Shown here: piece by piece, positions 1 through 7,129 of the stretch | Layout of the letters: every line of letters starts with the position of its first letter | How positions within the stretch are numbered: position 1 is the first letter of the stretch | Assembly (NCBI GenBank): GCA_005884765.1 | Contig: VAZV01000202.1 | Coordinates: 1-37,074, forward strand | DNA: 37,074 nt | From: Alphaproteobacteria bacterium | Lineage (GTDB): Bacteria > Pseudomonadota > Alphaproteobacteria > Rhizobiales > Xanthobacteraceae | Direction of reading: 5' to 3' | Made by a program: the position numbers and the translations under genes | Notes under the pieces: model-generated | Databases searched by the model: none | Seen by the model: the letters and a program-made list of their open reading frames with translations, nothing else | What the model was told of the DNA's origin: nothing

Positions 1-669
1 CGCCACCGTGCAGCAGATGCAACCGTTGGACAGCTCGACGATGCGCTCTTCCGGGCAGCTCTCGATGCCGCAGCTCTTCAAAATCTCGCCGTCGATGCCG
101 ACGTCGCCGAATTCGTTGACGATCACCGCAAGACGGCGCCCCCCGGCATTTTCAAGCAGGTGGCGGACCAGCGTGGTCTTGCCGGCGCCGAGGAAGCCCG
201 TGACGATCGTACAAGGGACTTTGGCAAGAGATGTCATCGGGACGGCCTCTCCAATTTTCTGTCGCCAGGTGGCAAGCGGCGGGACCCGCGCTATCGTGTT
301 CTTGCGGATGTGGACCGGGCGCTCCCGCCAGACCGGCAGCCCTTCGGCATGGGCATGGTGGAGCCGCGCAAACCGGACCACGTCATCGGCATGTTGCTCG
401 GGGTCGAGCGCGCCGATCACGTAAGTCCACTTTCCCGGCCCCGAGACGGCCACCGTGCAGCCGCGCGTGCAATTGGACAGGCATTCGATCGGCACGATCT
501 CGATCTCCTGCCCGCCCCCCTGAAGAAGCTGCGACAGCGTCGTCATGAGACGCGCGCCGGGGCGTTCCTGATCCTCGGCGGTCTCGCCGATCAGGCGGCA
601 GGTGATGCAGACAAACAGCTTTGAGGCGCATGAGCGCGGGGAGGCCCCGGCGTCGATGAGCGTGGTCAT
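1..669 (-). CDS. cobW: DUF1636 metal-binding protein fused in frame to CobW GTPase (partial)
   Basis: One uninterrupted frame runs from the ATG at 669 to the left window edge. I checked each codon from 669 to 237 and found no stop. Residues 1-144 form a DUF1636 (COG5469-type) domain, with CITC near residues 21-24 and a second cluster ECLSNCTRGC, the four-plus-cysteine pattern of a thioredoxin-like ferredoxin fold. After residue 144 an internal ATG (237) begins a typical CobW N-terminus: the P-loop GFLGAGKTTL, then VNEFGDVGIDG and the metal-binding NGCICCTV. CobW-family proteins are G3E GTPases thought to handle the metal (cobalt) for the corrin ring. The two are normally separate adjacent genes. 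A Shine-Dalgarno-like GGAGAGG eight bases before the internal ATG means CobW may also be made alone. The upstream ATG at 669 has only a weak ribosome site and starts 13 bases after the micro-ORF, so coupling is likely. The CobW C-terminus lies outside the window. Confidence 0.85.
   Translation of the reverse strand, partial: MTTLIDAGASPRSCASKLFVCITCRLIGETAEDQERPGARLMTTLSQLLQGGGQEIEIVPIECLSNCTRGCTVAVSGPGKWTYVIGALDPEQHADDVVRFARLHHAHAEGLPVWRERPVHIRKNTIARVPPLATWRQKIGEAVPMTSLAKVPCTIVTGFLGAGKTTLVRHLLENAGGRRLAVIVNEFGDVGIDGEILKSCGIESCPEERIVELSNGCICCTVA
235..252 (-). promoter_or_regulatory. Internal ribosome binding site before the CobW ATG
   Basis: On the minus strand GGAGAGG (246-252) lies eight bases before an ATG (235-237) that is in frame with the upstream DUF1636 domain. 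The motif and spacing are good for an alphaproteobacterial start. CobW could therefore be initiated independently inside the fused frame. Confidence 0.5.
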
Positions 670-682
670 GTGCTTGCCGCGC

Positions 683-769
683 TCAGTTCGGGGAGCGGGC
701 AGCAGCAACCGCGACAGGCATCGCGGCACAAGCTGCAAACACGGCAAAAGTTTTGAGCAAAGCTTTCAT
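683..769 (-). CDS. 28-residue signal-peptide-like micro-protein, first gene after the B12 riboswitch
   Basis: The ATG at 769 follows a strong ribosome site (GGAGG, six bases upstream) and opens a 28-codon frame ending in TGA at 683. The product starts MKALLKTFAVF, has a continuous Ala/Val/Cys hydrophobic stretch and ends AAARSPN. It has the charge and hydrophobic layout of a Sec signal peptide or a single short membrane helix. It is the first start codon downstream of the cobalamin riboswitch and ends 13 bases before the DUF1636 start, so it may act as a leader for translational coupling. It is not CbtB, which is about twice as long and has a His-rich tail. I do not recognise a family. The strong ribosome site is the main evidence that it is translated. 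Confidence 0.45.
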   Translation of the reverse strand: MKALLKTFAVFAACAAMPVAVAAARSPN

Positions 770-911
770 CGCGGACCTCCGTCGTCGTGGGCTTCGTGTG
801 CCCTGGCTTTGGTGCCGCTTCCGACGGAGCTCAGTTGCGACGACACTCGTCATCGGCTCGTGAGCCTTCACGAGATCATCGCGACGCCCCGCGCGATGAG
901 CCGGATAACAG

Positions 912-1100
912 CGTTCCGACGGCAGGTCTCCTGGCTCTCGGGTCACCGCATCCGGCCACCTTCCCGGTTTCCCAGTGGTGTCTTGGCCTTCAGCTCACCG
1001 ACTACAGTTGCGGGGGCAGCCGCGGATTTGGGGCCCTATGCCTTTGAAGGCTAACAACCCCTGACCGCATTCCCATTCAATCCCCTTGCGGGGAACCGTC
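912..1100 (-). promoter_or_regulatory. Cobalamin (AdoCbl) riboswitch
   Basis: Read on the minus strand, the segment has the conserved blocks of the cobalamin riboswitch in order. These are GGTTCCCCGCAAGGGGATTG and TGGGAATGCGG at the 5' side, the B12 box GCTGCCCCCGCAACTG, a GGGAA/GGTGGCC-containing peripheral stem, and the 3' element GCCAGGAGACCTGCC. Its 3' end points at the micro-ORF/DUF1636/cobW transcript starting at 769, which should be repressed when adenosylcobalamin is plentiful. No U-run terminator follows. A perfect CTCGTGA/TCACGAG stem at 857-874 lies in the leader between riboswitch and micro-ORF, so control may be at translation. The boundaries are approximate. Confidence 0.9.
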
Positions 1101-1151
1101 ACCCGATTGATAAGGGCAAGGATCGACCCCCGTCAATCGAATTCGCTGATC

Positions 1152-1673
1152 ATGAACGTCGCCCTGCCTCATCTGACCTTTGTTCTCGGCGGCGCGCGGT
1201 CGGGAAAGAGCCGATATGCCGAGGGGTTGGTGATGGACTGCGCTCCGCCCTGGATCTACATCGCAACCGCGGAAGCCCACGATGGCGAGATGTCGGCCAA
1301 AATTACAGCCCACCGGAACCGGCGCGACGGCAGGTGGCGTACCATCGAGGCCCCGCTCGATTTGCCCGGCGCGATAGCGGCACATGGAAATGAGGAACAA
1401 GCCGTCCTGGTCGATTGTCTCACGCTCTGGCTCAGCAACGTCATGATGGCTGGCCGGGATTTGATCGCCGAGCAACAGCGGCTCATCACTGCCCTAGGTG
1501 ACGCCAGCGGACCTCTTGTTGTCGTCTCCAATGAAGTCGGTCTTGGGATCGTTCCCGACAATGCCCTGGCGCGCGAATTCCGCGATGGCCAGGGACGCGT
1601 CAACATGCAGGTCGCTGCAATGGCCGACCGCGTCGTCTTGATCGCCGCGGGATTGCCGCTCATTCTGAAATAA
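1152..1673 (+). CDS. cobU: Adenosylcobinamide kinase / adenosylcobinamide-phosphate guanylyltransferase
   Basis: The 173-residue product is the bifunctional CobU (CobP in Pseudomonas denitrificans nomenclature). It phosphorylates adenosylcobinamide and then transfers GMP to make adenosylcobinamide-GDP for the nucleotide loop. The P-loop FVLGGARSGKSRYAEG is at residues about 9-24. It is followed by IATAEAHDGEMSAKITAHRNRR, containing the His expected to carry GMP, and by VDCLTLWLSN and VVVSNEVGLGIVP. The ATG at 1152 is preferred over a start at 1086, because the first 22 residues of the longer frame are not family-like and would overlap the riboswitch region. The gene diverges from the riboswitch-led unit and is followed after 20 bases by cobO, the same orientation suggesting a cobU-cobO-cobQ operon. 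Confidence 0.93.
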   Translation: MNVALPHLTFVLGGARSGKSRYAEGLVMDCAPPWIYIATAEAHDGEMSAKITAHRNRRDGRWRTIEAPLDLPGAIAAHGNEEQAVLVDCLTLWLSNVMMAGRDLIAEQQRLITALGDASGPLVVVSNEVGLGIVPDNALAREFRDGQGRVNMQVAAMADRVVLIAAGLPLILK

Positions 1674-1693
1674 GCCAATTCGAGGATGCATTC

Positions 1694-2305
1694 ATGACTG
1701 CTGAAACCGACGAGGAAGCACGCCACAAGGCCAAGATGGCCAACCGCAAGGCAGCCCAGGACGCCGAGGTCGCCGCCAAAACAATCGAGAAAGGGTTGCT
1801 GATCGTTCACACCGGCAAGGGCAAGGGAAAGTCGACCGCGGCATTCGGTCTTCTGCTCCGCGCCGTCGGGCGAGGGTTTCGCTGCGGCGTGGTGCAGTTC
1901 GGCAAGGGAGCCTGGCAAACCGGCGAGCGTACCGCGATCGAACGCTTCGGCGATCAGGTCACATGGCACACGCTGGGCGAAGGTTTTACGTGGGAAACCC
2001 AGGATCGTGCGCGAGATGTCGCCGCCGCGGAGCGTGCATGGGCCAGGGCGACCGAGCTGATGCAAGATCCCTCGATCCAGTTGCTGATCCTCGATGAGCT
2101 CAACATCTCCTTGCGCTACGAACATCTGAACCTCGACAGAATACTTGCGGCGTTCGCGAGCCGGCGGCCGGGCTTGCACGTCGTCGTCACCGGCCGGAAT
2201 GCCAAGCCTGAACTGATCGAAATCGCAGACCTCGTGACCGAGATGGCAGCCGTGAAGCACCACTTCGCAGCTGGCGTCAAAGCGCAGGCGGGCATCGAGT
2301 TTTGA
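1694..2305 (+). CDS. cobO: Cob(I)yrinic acid a,c-diamide adenosyltransferase
   Basis: This 203-residue CobO/BtuR-family enzyme transfers the 5'-deoxyadenosyl group of ATP to Co(I) corrinoids, upstream of cobyric acid formation. The N-terminal 35 residues are charged and helical, as usual in alphaproteobacterial CobO. The modified P-loop VHTGKGKGKSTAAFGLLLRAVGRG begins near residue 37. Further family signatures are VVQFGKGAW, WHTLGEGFTWETQD, LLILDELNISLRY and VVVTGRNAKPELIEIADLVTEM. The TGA stop shares its last base with the ATG of cobQ, so translation of the two is probably coupled. Confidence 0.95.
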   Translation: MTAETDEEARHKAKMANRKAAQDAEVAAKTIEKGLLIVHTGKGKGKSTAAFGLLLRAVGRGFRCGVVQFGKGAWQTGERTAIERFGDQVTWHTLGEGFTWETQDRARDVAAAERAWARATELMQDPSIQLLILDELNISLRYEHLNLDRILAAFASRRPGLHVVVTGRNAKPELIEIADLVTEMAAVKHHFAAGVKAQAGIEF

Positions 2306-3792
2306 TGGCTGCACGCGCAATCATGCTGCAGGGCACCGGCTCGGATGTCGGCAAGTCCCTCCTTGTTGCGGGTCTGGCACGTGCGTTCGCCAATCGTGGC
2401 CTTCGGGTGAGGCCGTTCAAGCCGCAGAACATGTCGAACAATGCCGCCGTCACCGCTGACGGCGGCGAGATCGGACGCGCGCAGGCGCTGCAAGCGCGGG
2501 CGGCCCGCGTGCAGCCGAGCATTCACATGAACCCCGTTTTGCTGAAGCCCCAGAGCGAAATCGGGTCGCAGGTGGTCGTCCAGGGCCGCGTCGTCGGCAA
2601 CGCCAGAGCTCGCGAGTACCAGGCCATGAAGCCCGCCCTTCTGGGGGCCGTGCTTGAAAGCCTGCACCATCTTGCTCGCGAGGCCGATCTTGTGCTGATC
2701 GAAGGCGCAGGCTCGGCCTCGGAAGTAAACTTAAGAGCCGGCGACATCGCCAATATGGGCTTTGCGCGCGCAGCCGGCGTGTCGGTCGTGCTGGTCGGTG
2801 ACATCGACCGGGGCGGCGTGATCGCAAGCCTAGTCGGCACCAAGACCGTTATCGCCGCCGAGGATGCAGCGATGATCGCAGGGTTTATCATCAACAAGTT
2901 TCGCGGCGACCCGGCGCTTTTCAACGATGGGATAGCCGCCATCGCGAGACACACCGGCTGGCAGCCGCTGGGCCTTGTGCCCTTCTTCGAGTTAGCGCAC
3001 CGGCTGCCCGCGGAGGATGCGCTCGGGCTCGTCGTTGGTCCGGCTCGCGGCAGAAGTGACCGCACCTTGGTCGTCGTGCTCGCCTATCCCCGTGTCTCGA
3101 ATTTCGACGATTTCGATCCGTTGCGGCTTGAAACCGGCGTCGATCTTGTCTTCTTAAGACCTGGCGAGCCCATTCCCGGGGACGCCGCGCTCGTGATCCT
3201 GCCGGGATCCAAGGCTACCATTGCCGATCTCACAGCGCTGCGCGAAAGCGGATGGGATATCGACCTCAAGGCGCATGTGCGCCGCGGCGGTCATGTGCTC
3301 GGAATTTGCGGCGGGTATCAGATGCTCGGCACAAGAATTTCCGATCCGGACGGGATCGAGGGGCCCGCCAGCTCGGTTGCGGGTCTTGGCCTGCTGGATG
3401 TCGAAACAGTGCTCGGGGGCGACAAGGTGCTTGTCGATATTCTGGGCGAGAGTGCGGACGGCACGGCGCCGTTCAAAGGATACGAGATGCACGTTGGACG
3501 CACGAGCGGCGCTGGCTGCGCGATACCGCTGTTGCGGTTCGCCGACGGACGAGCGGAGGGAGCCGTCGACGCCTCGGGCCGCATCGCCGGATGCTACGTT
3601 CACGGGCTTTTTTCCGACGACCGGCAGCGCGACCACTGGCTGCGCCGCATAGCAAGCCAGCCTTCGGCTCTCGCCTATGAGGCCGACGTCGAGGCAACGT
3701 TGGATCGGCTGGCAGACCACATCGAGCGACACATCGACTGCAACCGCCTCCTCGAGCTCGCTCGCGCGCCCGGCTTCAAAGCCGCGCCATAG
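2305..3792 (+). CDS. cobQ: Cobyric acid synthase (glutamine-dependent amidase)
   Basis: At 495 residues, the product has the normal length of CobQ/CbiP. It amidates four peripheral carboxylates of adenosylcobyrinic acid a,c-diamide using glutamine and ATP. The N-terminal dethiobiotin-synthetase-like domain carries MLQGTGSDVGKSLLVAGLAR (P-loop) and RPFKPQNMSNNAAV, followed by LIEGAGSASEVNLR. The C-terminal class I glutamine amidotransferase-like domain has the nucleophile motif GHVLGICGGYQMLG and a later catalytic His in GCYVHGLFSDD. The ATG at 2305 overlaps the cobO stop by one base; a TTG immediately before it is not needed. The 3' end overlaps the convergent cbiB by 17 bases. Confidence 0.95.
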   Translation: MAARAIMLQGTGSDVGKSLLVAGLARAFANRGLRVRPFKPQNMSNNAAVTADGGEIGRAQALQARAARVQPSIHMNPVLLKPQSEIGSQVVVQGRVVGNARAREYQAMKPALLGAVLESLHHLAREADLVLIEGAGSASEVNLRAGDIANMGFARAAGVSVVLVGDIDRGGVIASLVGTKTVIAAEDAAMIAGFIINKFRGDPALFNDGIAAIARHTGWQPLGLVPFFELAHRLPAEDALGLVVGPARGRSDRTLVVVLAYPRVSNFDDFDPLRLETGVDLVFLRPGEPIPGDAALVILPGSKATIADLTALRESGWDIDLKAHVRRGGHVLGICGGYQMLGTRISDPDGIEGPASSVAGLGLLDVETVLGGDKVLVDILGESADGTAPFKGYEMHVGRTSGAGCAIPLLRFADGRAEGAVDASGRIAGCYVHGLFSDDRQRDHWLRRIASQPSALAYEADVEATLDRLADHIERHIDCNRLLELARAPGFKAAP

Positions 3793-4750
3793 CAGCGGCC
3801 AGTGCAGCGACGCACGCGAGTTGAATCGCGCATGCAACCCGGTAGTGCCTGAGAGCCGCGCGAATGTCCTTGGCATTGGCTGTCTCACGGCCGTCGCCAA
3901 CCCAATCATCATCGACCAGCGATCCGTCATAGACACGTGGGCCGGCGAGCCTCAGGCCTAGCGCTCCCGCCATCGCTGCTTCCGGCCATCCGGCATTCGG
4001 CGAACGATGTCTGCCTGCATCGCGCCACACGGCTGCGATCGCGCGACGGGGAGAAAGCCCGGATAATGCCGTTGAGGCTAGCACCAGCCAAAGCGCGGAG
4101 AGTCGCGAAGCCGGCAGATTGACCAGGTCGTCCGCTCGCGCTGAAGCCCAGCCAAAGGCCAGATAGGAATCGGATTTGTGGCCAATCATGCTGTCCGCCG
4201 TATTGATCGCCTTGTAGCTGAAAATACCGGGCAATCCGGCAACTAGCAGCCAGAACAACGGCGCCACGACACCATCGGAAAAATTTTCTGCGAGGCTTTC
4301 GATCGCGGCGCGGCTGATACCGGCTTCGTCCAGGCTGGCCGTGTCGCGACCGACGATCATCGACACCGCGTGACGGCCTGCCTCAATGCCCTTCTGTTCC
4401 AGCGCTTCTGCAACGGCCCGGACATGCGCATCAAGGCTGCGCTGGGCAAGAAGCGTGCTGGCCAGCGCTCCGCAAACGAGCGTGCTCGCCAGCCAGGCGA
4501 GAAAGTCTTGCGCCAGCAGGGAAATGATCATCCCTGCGAGACCGCTAACGAAAAGCAGCAGCAGCAGCGTCCCAAGGCCAAGCAGGCGCCGACGCCCCAA
4601 CGAGAATTCATGGCGGTTCCAGGCCCGGTCGCACCGTGCTATCAGCGCCCCGATCCAGCCGACGGGATGGCCGATCCTGCGATAGAGGGCGTCCGGAAAT
4701 CCGAAAGCGGCTTCGATGGCGAGCGCAGTAAAAGCGAGTTCGGCAAACAT
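3776..4750 (-). CDS. cbiB: Adenosylcobinamide-phosphate synthase (CbiB/CobD-type membrane protein)
   Basis: The 324-residue polytopic inner-membrane protein attaches (R)-1-aminopropan-2-ol O-phosphate to adenosylcobyric acid. It starts MFAELAFTALAIEAAFGFPD and continues with HPVGWIGALIA, then several hydrophobic segments. Family signatures include IAAVWRDAGRHRSPNAGWPEAAMAGALGLRLAGP and VAPLFWLLVAGLPGIFSYKAINTADSMIGH. The ATG at 4750 is chosen because homology starts there, and a longer frame to 4903 adds 51 unrelated residues. Its start codon overlaps that of divergent cobD (shared CATG at 4748-4751), and its 3' end overlaps cobQ by 17 bases. It has essentially no private intergenic DNA on either side. 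Confidence 0.93.
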   Translation of the reverse strand: MFAELAFTALAIEAAFGFPDALYRRIGHPVGWIGALIARCDRAWNRHEFSLGRRRLLGLGTLLLLLFVSGLAGMIISLLAQDFLAWLASTLVCGALASTLLAQRSLDAHVRAVAEALEQKGIEAGRHAVSMIVGRDTASLDEAGISRAAIESLAENFSDGVVAPLFWLLVAGLPGIFSYKAINTADSMIGHKSDSYLAFGWASARADDLVNLPASRLSALWLVLASTALSGLSPRRAIAAVWRDAGRHRSPNAGWPEAAMAGALGLRLAGPRVYDGSLVDDDWVGDGRETANAKDIRAALRHYRVACAIQLACVAALAAAMARL

Positions 4751-5801
4751 GCGTGATCCGGAACACCTGGGTAATGTAGCGGCCCTGCCTATCACGCAGC
4801 CCGCTGCCGCGGAACTAATCTCGCATGGCGGCGACCTAGACGTGGCGCGCAAAAAGTACCCGGGCGCGCGGGAGCCGTGGATCGATCTTTCGACTGGCAT
4901 CAATCCCGTTCCCTTCCCTATTCCCGAACTGGCGACAGATATCTGGTCGCGACTGCCGACGCGCGCTGAAGAGGAGGCTTTGCTGGCTGCGGCAGCGCTC
5001 AGCTATCGCGTTCCCGACTGCAAGATGATCGCCGCCGCACCGGGGACACAGGCGTTGATCCAGCTTCTTCCCCGGCTCGTCCCGACGTCTCACGTTGTAG
5101 TTCTCGGGCCCAGCTATGAGGAGCATGAGGCCTGCTGGCTGCGCCAAGGCCATCGCGTTTCGGTGGTGGGGGATCTCGGACAGAGCGAGCACGCCGATGT
5201 TATCGTTGTCGTCAATCCCGACAACCCGACTGGACGCGTCATTTCGGTTGCGCAGCTTCGCGGCGTTGCATCGGCGCTTGCGAAAAGGAATGGGCTGCTC
5301 GTCGTCGATGAAGCTTTCATCGACATGCTTCCGCAAGCCGCGAGCATTGCCTCGGACCCGCCGCCAGCCACGATCGCTCTGAGGTCGTTTGGGAAAGCTT
5401 ACGGATTGGCGGGGTTGCGGCTCGGCTTTGCGATTGCCGACGTCTCGCTCGCAAGACGCATCCGTGCCGAGCTCGGACCCTGGGCTGTTTCGGGCCCCGC
5501 GCTGTCGATCGGCGAGGCAGCGCTGCGCGACCCGTACTGGCTTGCGGAGGCGACGGTGCGGCTTCAGTATGATCGGCAGCGGTTAGATGCCATGCTGCAA
5601 GCTGCGGGTTTTACCCTGCTCGGCGGGACGCCGCTTTTTCGCCTGGCCCGTCATTTCGAGGCCATGAAGATCACCGAGCGGTTGGGGCGCCATGGCATTC
5701 ACGTTCGCGCCTTTCCGCGCGAACCACAGTGGCTGCGATTTGGACTGCCCGGAGATGAACAGGCATGGCACCGCCTCTCCGCGGCATTGTCGGGCGCATG
5801 A
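4749..5801 (+). CDS. cobD: L-threonine-O-3-phosphate decarboxylase (PLP enzyme; CobC of alphaproteobacteria)
   Basis: This fold-type I PLP enzyme decarboxylates L-threonine phosphate to aminopropanol phosphate, the side chain that the neighbouring CbiB attaches. The N-terminal signature SHGGDLDVARKKYPG is followed by PWIDLSTGINPVPFP. NPDNPTGR, VDEAFID and the PLP-lysine motif SFGKAYGLAGLRLG then follow in the usual order, and the C-terminus WLRFGLPGDEQAW is typical. The ATG at 4749 leaves about 26 residues before conserved sequence. An ATG at 4716 in the same frame is possible but would lie further inside cbiB, and neither has a strong ribosome site. The length of 350 residues is slightly above the usual 330. 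Confidence 0.9.
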   Translation: MRDPEHLGNVAALPITQPAAAELISHGGDLDVARKKYPGAREPWIDLSTGINPVPFPIPELATDIWSRLPTRAEEEALLAAAALSYRVPDCKMIAAAPGTQALIQLLPRLVPTSHVVVLGPSYEEHEACWLRQGHRVSVVGDLGQSEHADVIVVVNPDNPTGRVISVAQLRGVASALAKRNGLLVVDEAFIDMLPQAASIASDPPPATIALRSFGKAYGLAGLRLGFAIADVSLARRIRAELGPWAVSGPALSIGEAALRDPYWLAEATVRLQYDRQRLDAMLQAAGFTLLGGTPLFRLARHFEAMKITERLGRHGIHVRAFPREPQWLRFGLPGDEQAWHRLSAALSGA

Positions 5802-5810
5802 CGGCCTTTG

Positions 5811-6536
5811 TCACAGTTTGCCAAGGATGAGTGCCAGCAGCAGCAGGCTCTCCGTCACTTCAACGCTCGCACCAAGACAGTCACCGTTGATGCCACCGAG
5901 CCGCCGGCGCCAGAACAGGCTCCCAAGCGGGACGATGGCGAGCGCAACCAGCAGTGGAACGGCAACCCATACGCTGGCCCCGATCAGCACAATGGTCCAC
6001 GCTCCGATCATCGACCAGCGGATATCCGACGCGAACTGTTCCCCAAGGCCCGACTTCAGGGACGGGACGGTGTTGCTCCATACGAGCGCTCCAAAGCGGG
6101 CCCAGGCCGCAATGAGGATCACTGCCCAGGGCGACGCGGTCCCGGGCATTAACGCCAGCAGCACCAACTTGCTTGCAATCTGGAGCGTGATCGCCATGAC
6201 GGCGAAATTGCCGGCGTGGGGATCGCTCAGGACTTCAAGGAAGCGTTCGCGAACCCGATGCGAGGCACCGAAGGCATCGGCGACATCGCCGAGGCCGTCA
6301 AGATGTAGTCCTCCAGTAATCCATACCCAGGTGATGACCCCGGCAAGCGCGCCGATCCAGGGATCGACCGGCCTCAGAGCCCAAACCGCAAGCGCCACTG
6401 CCGCGCCGATCATGGCGCCGACCAGAGGAAAGAAATCGACGCAATCGCTCAGGTCGCGCGGCGTGGGATCAGTGACCCGAGGTGTCGGGAGCCGCGTCAG
6501 AAACTGGACGGCGACAATCAATCCGCGCGGAATCAT
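5811..6536 (-). CDS. cobS: Adenosylcobinamide-GDP ribazoletransferase (cobalamin synthase)
   Basis: The 241-residue membrane protein CobS (CobV) joins adenosylcobinamide-GDP and alpha-ribazole (phosphate), completing the lower ligand. It starts MIPRGLIVAVQFLTRLPTP. FFPLVGAMIGA, the acidic motif GGLHLDGLGDVADAFGA (metal/substrate binding) and DPHAGNFAVMA follow, then alternating hydrophobic helices. The C-terminal GGINGDCLGASVEVTESLLLLA is characteristic. The ATG at 6536 overlaps the stop of the upstream phosphatase gene by four bases (ATGA). It is therefore the third gene of a cobT-phosphatase-cobS operon. Confidence 0.94.
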   Translation of the reverse strand: MIPRGLIVAVQFLTRLPTPRVTDPTPRDLSDCVDFFPLVGAMIGAAVALAVWALRPVDPWIGALAGVITWVWITGGLHLDGLGDVADAFGASHRVRERFLEVLSDPHAGNFAVMAITLQIASKLVLLALMPGTASPWAVILIAAWARFGALVWSNTVPSLKSGLGEQFASDIRWSMIGAWTIVLIGASVWVAVPLLVALAIVPLGSLFWRRRLGGINGDCLGASVEVTESLLLLALILGKL

Positions 6537-7129
6537 GGCTGGCCGATCTCGACAATCTCGCCCCACATTTTCGCATTGGCGGCGAATTCGAGATTTAGCC
6601 GAATGCGCGTGCCAAATCCAATACGCAATGCCCAGAGGCTGTTGAGCGGCAGTCCGCAGACCTGATGCAGCGCCAGGCGCATTGGACCTGCGTGGGTTAC
6701 GACGAGTGTAGGCCCCCGGCTTGACGGATCAGCAAGGCGGGCCAAAGCGCGAGCAATTCGTGTCTCAAAGCTTGCCCATGGTCGACCGCCCGGAGGCGGA
6801 TTGGCCTGGGGATCGCGATAGAACGCGGCGAGCGCCGCATGTGTCGCTGGCTCGGCCTCGAGTTCAGATTTGCGCCGGCCATCCCACAGGCCGAAATCCA
6901 ACTCGGCCCAATCATCATCGACCCTCAGGTCGAGATTCCGCGCCTTCGCAAGTCGCCGCGCTGCCTCTCGCGCGCGCAACAGCGGCGAGCTCACGATACT
7001 TGACCAGCTGCGATGTTCCGTTTGTGAGCTGAACTGCGCCCAGCCCTCTGCCGAAAGGGGGTGATCGGCTTTACCGTCAAGATATCCTTCACGATCGGTC
7101 GCGCCGTGACGAAGAAGATCGATCAACAT
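6533..7129 (-). CDS. cobC: Histidine phosphatase family protein, alpha-ribazole phosphatase-like
   Basis: The 198-residue phosphoglycerate-mutase-fold phosphatase has the N-terminal catalytic LRHGATDREG (nucleophile His at residue 8). SSPLLRAREAARRLA, ELDFGLWDGRRKSELE and the second catalytic His in VVTHAGPMRLALHQ follow. Placement between cobT and cobS with one- and four-base overlaps argues that it dephosphorylates alpha-ribazole 5'-phosphate or adenosylcobalamin 5'-phosphate, the CobC role of Salmonella. The fold alone does not prove the substrate. The ATG at 7129 overlaps the TGA of cobT by one base. Confidence 0.88.
   Translation of the reverse strand: MLIDLLRHGATDREGYLDGKADHPLSAEGWAQFSSQTEHRSWSSIVSSPLLRAREAARRLAKARNLDLRVDDDWAELDFGLWDGRRKSELEAEPATHAALAAFYRDPQANPPPGGRPWASFETRIARALARLADPSSRGPTLVVTHAGPMRLALHQVCGLPLNSLWALRIGFGTRIRLNLEFAANAKMWGEIVEIGQP

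Noticed and set aside
857..874. Perfect CTCGTGA/TCACGAG stem between riboswitch and micro-ORF as a terminator
   Set aside because: There is no T-run after it on the minus strand. It could be part of the expression platform, but a terminator cannot be claimed.
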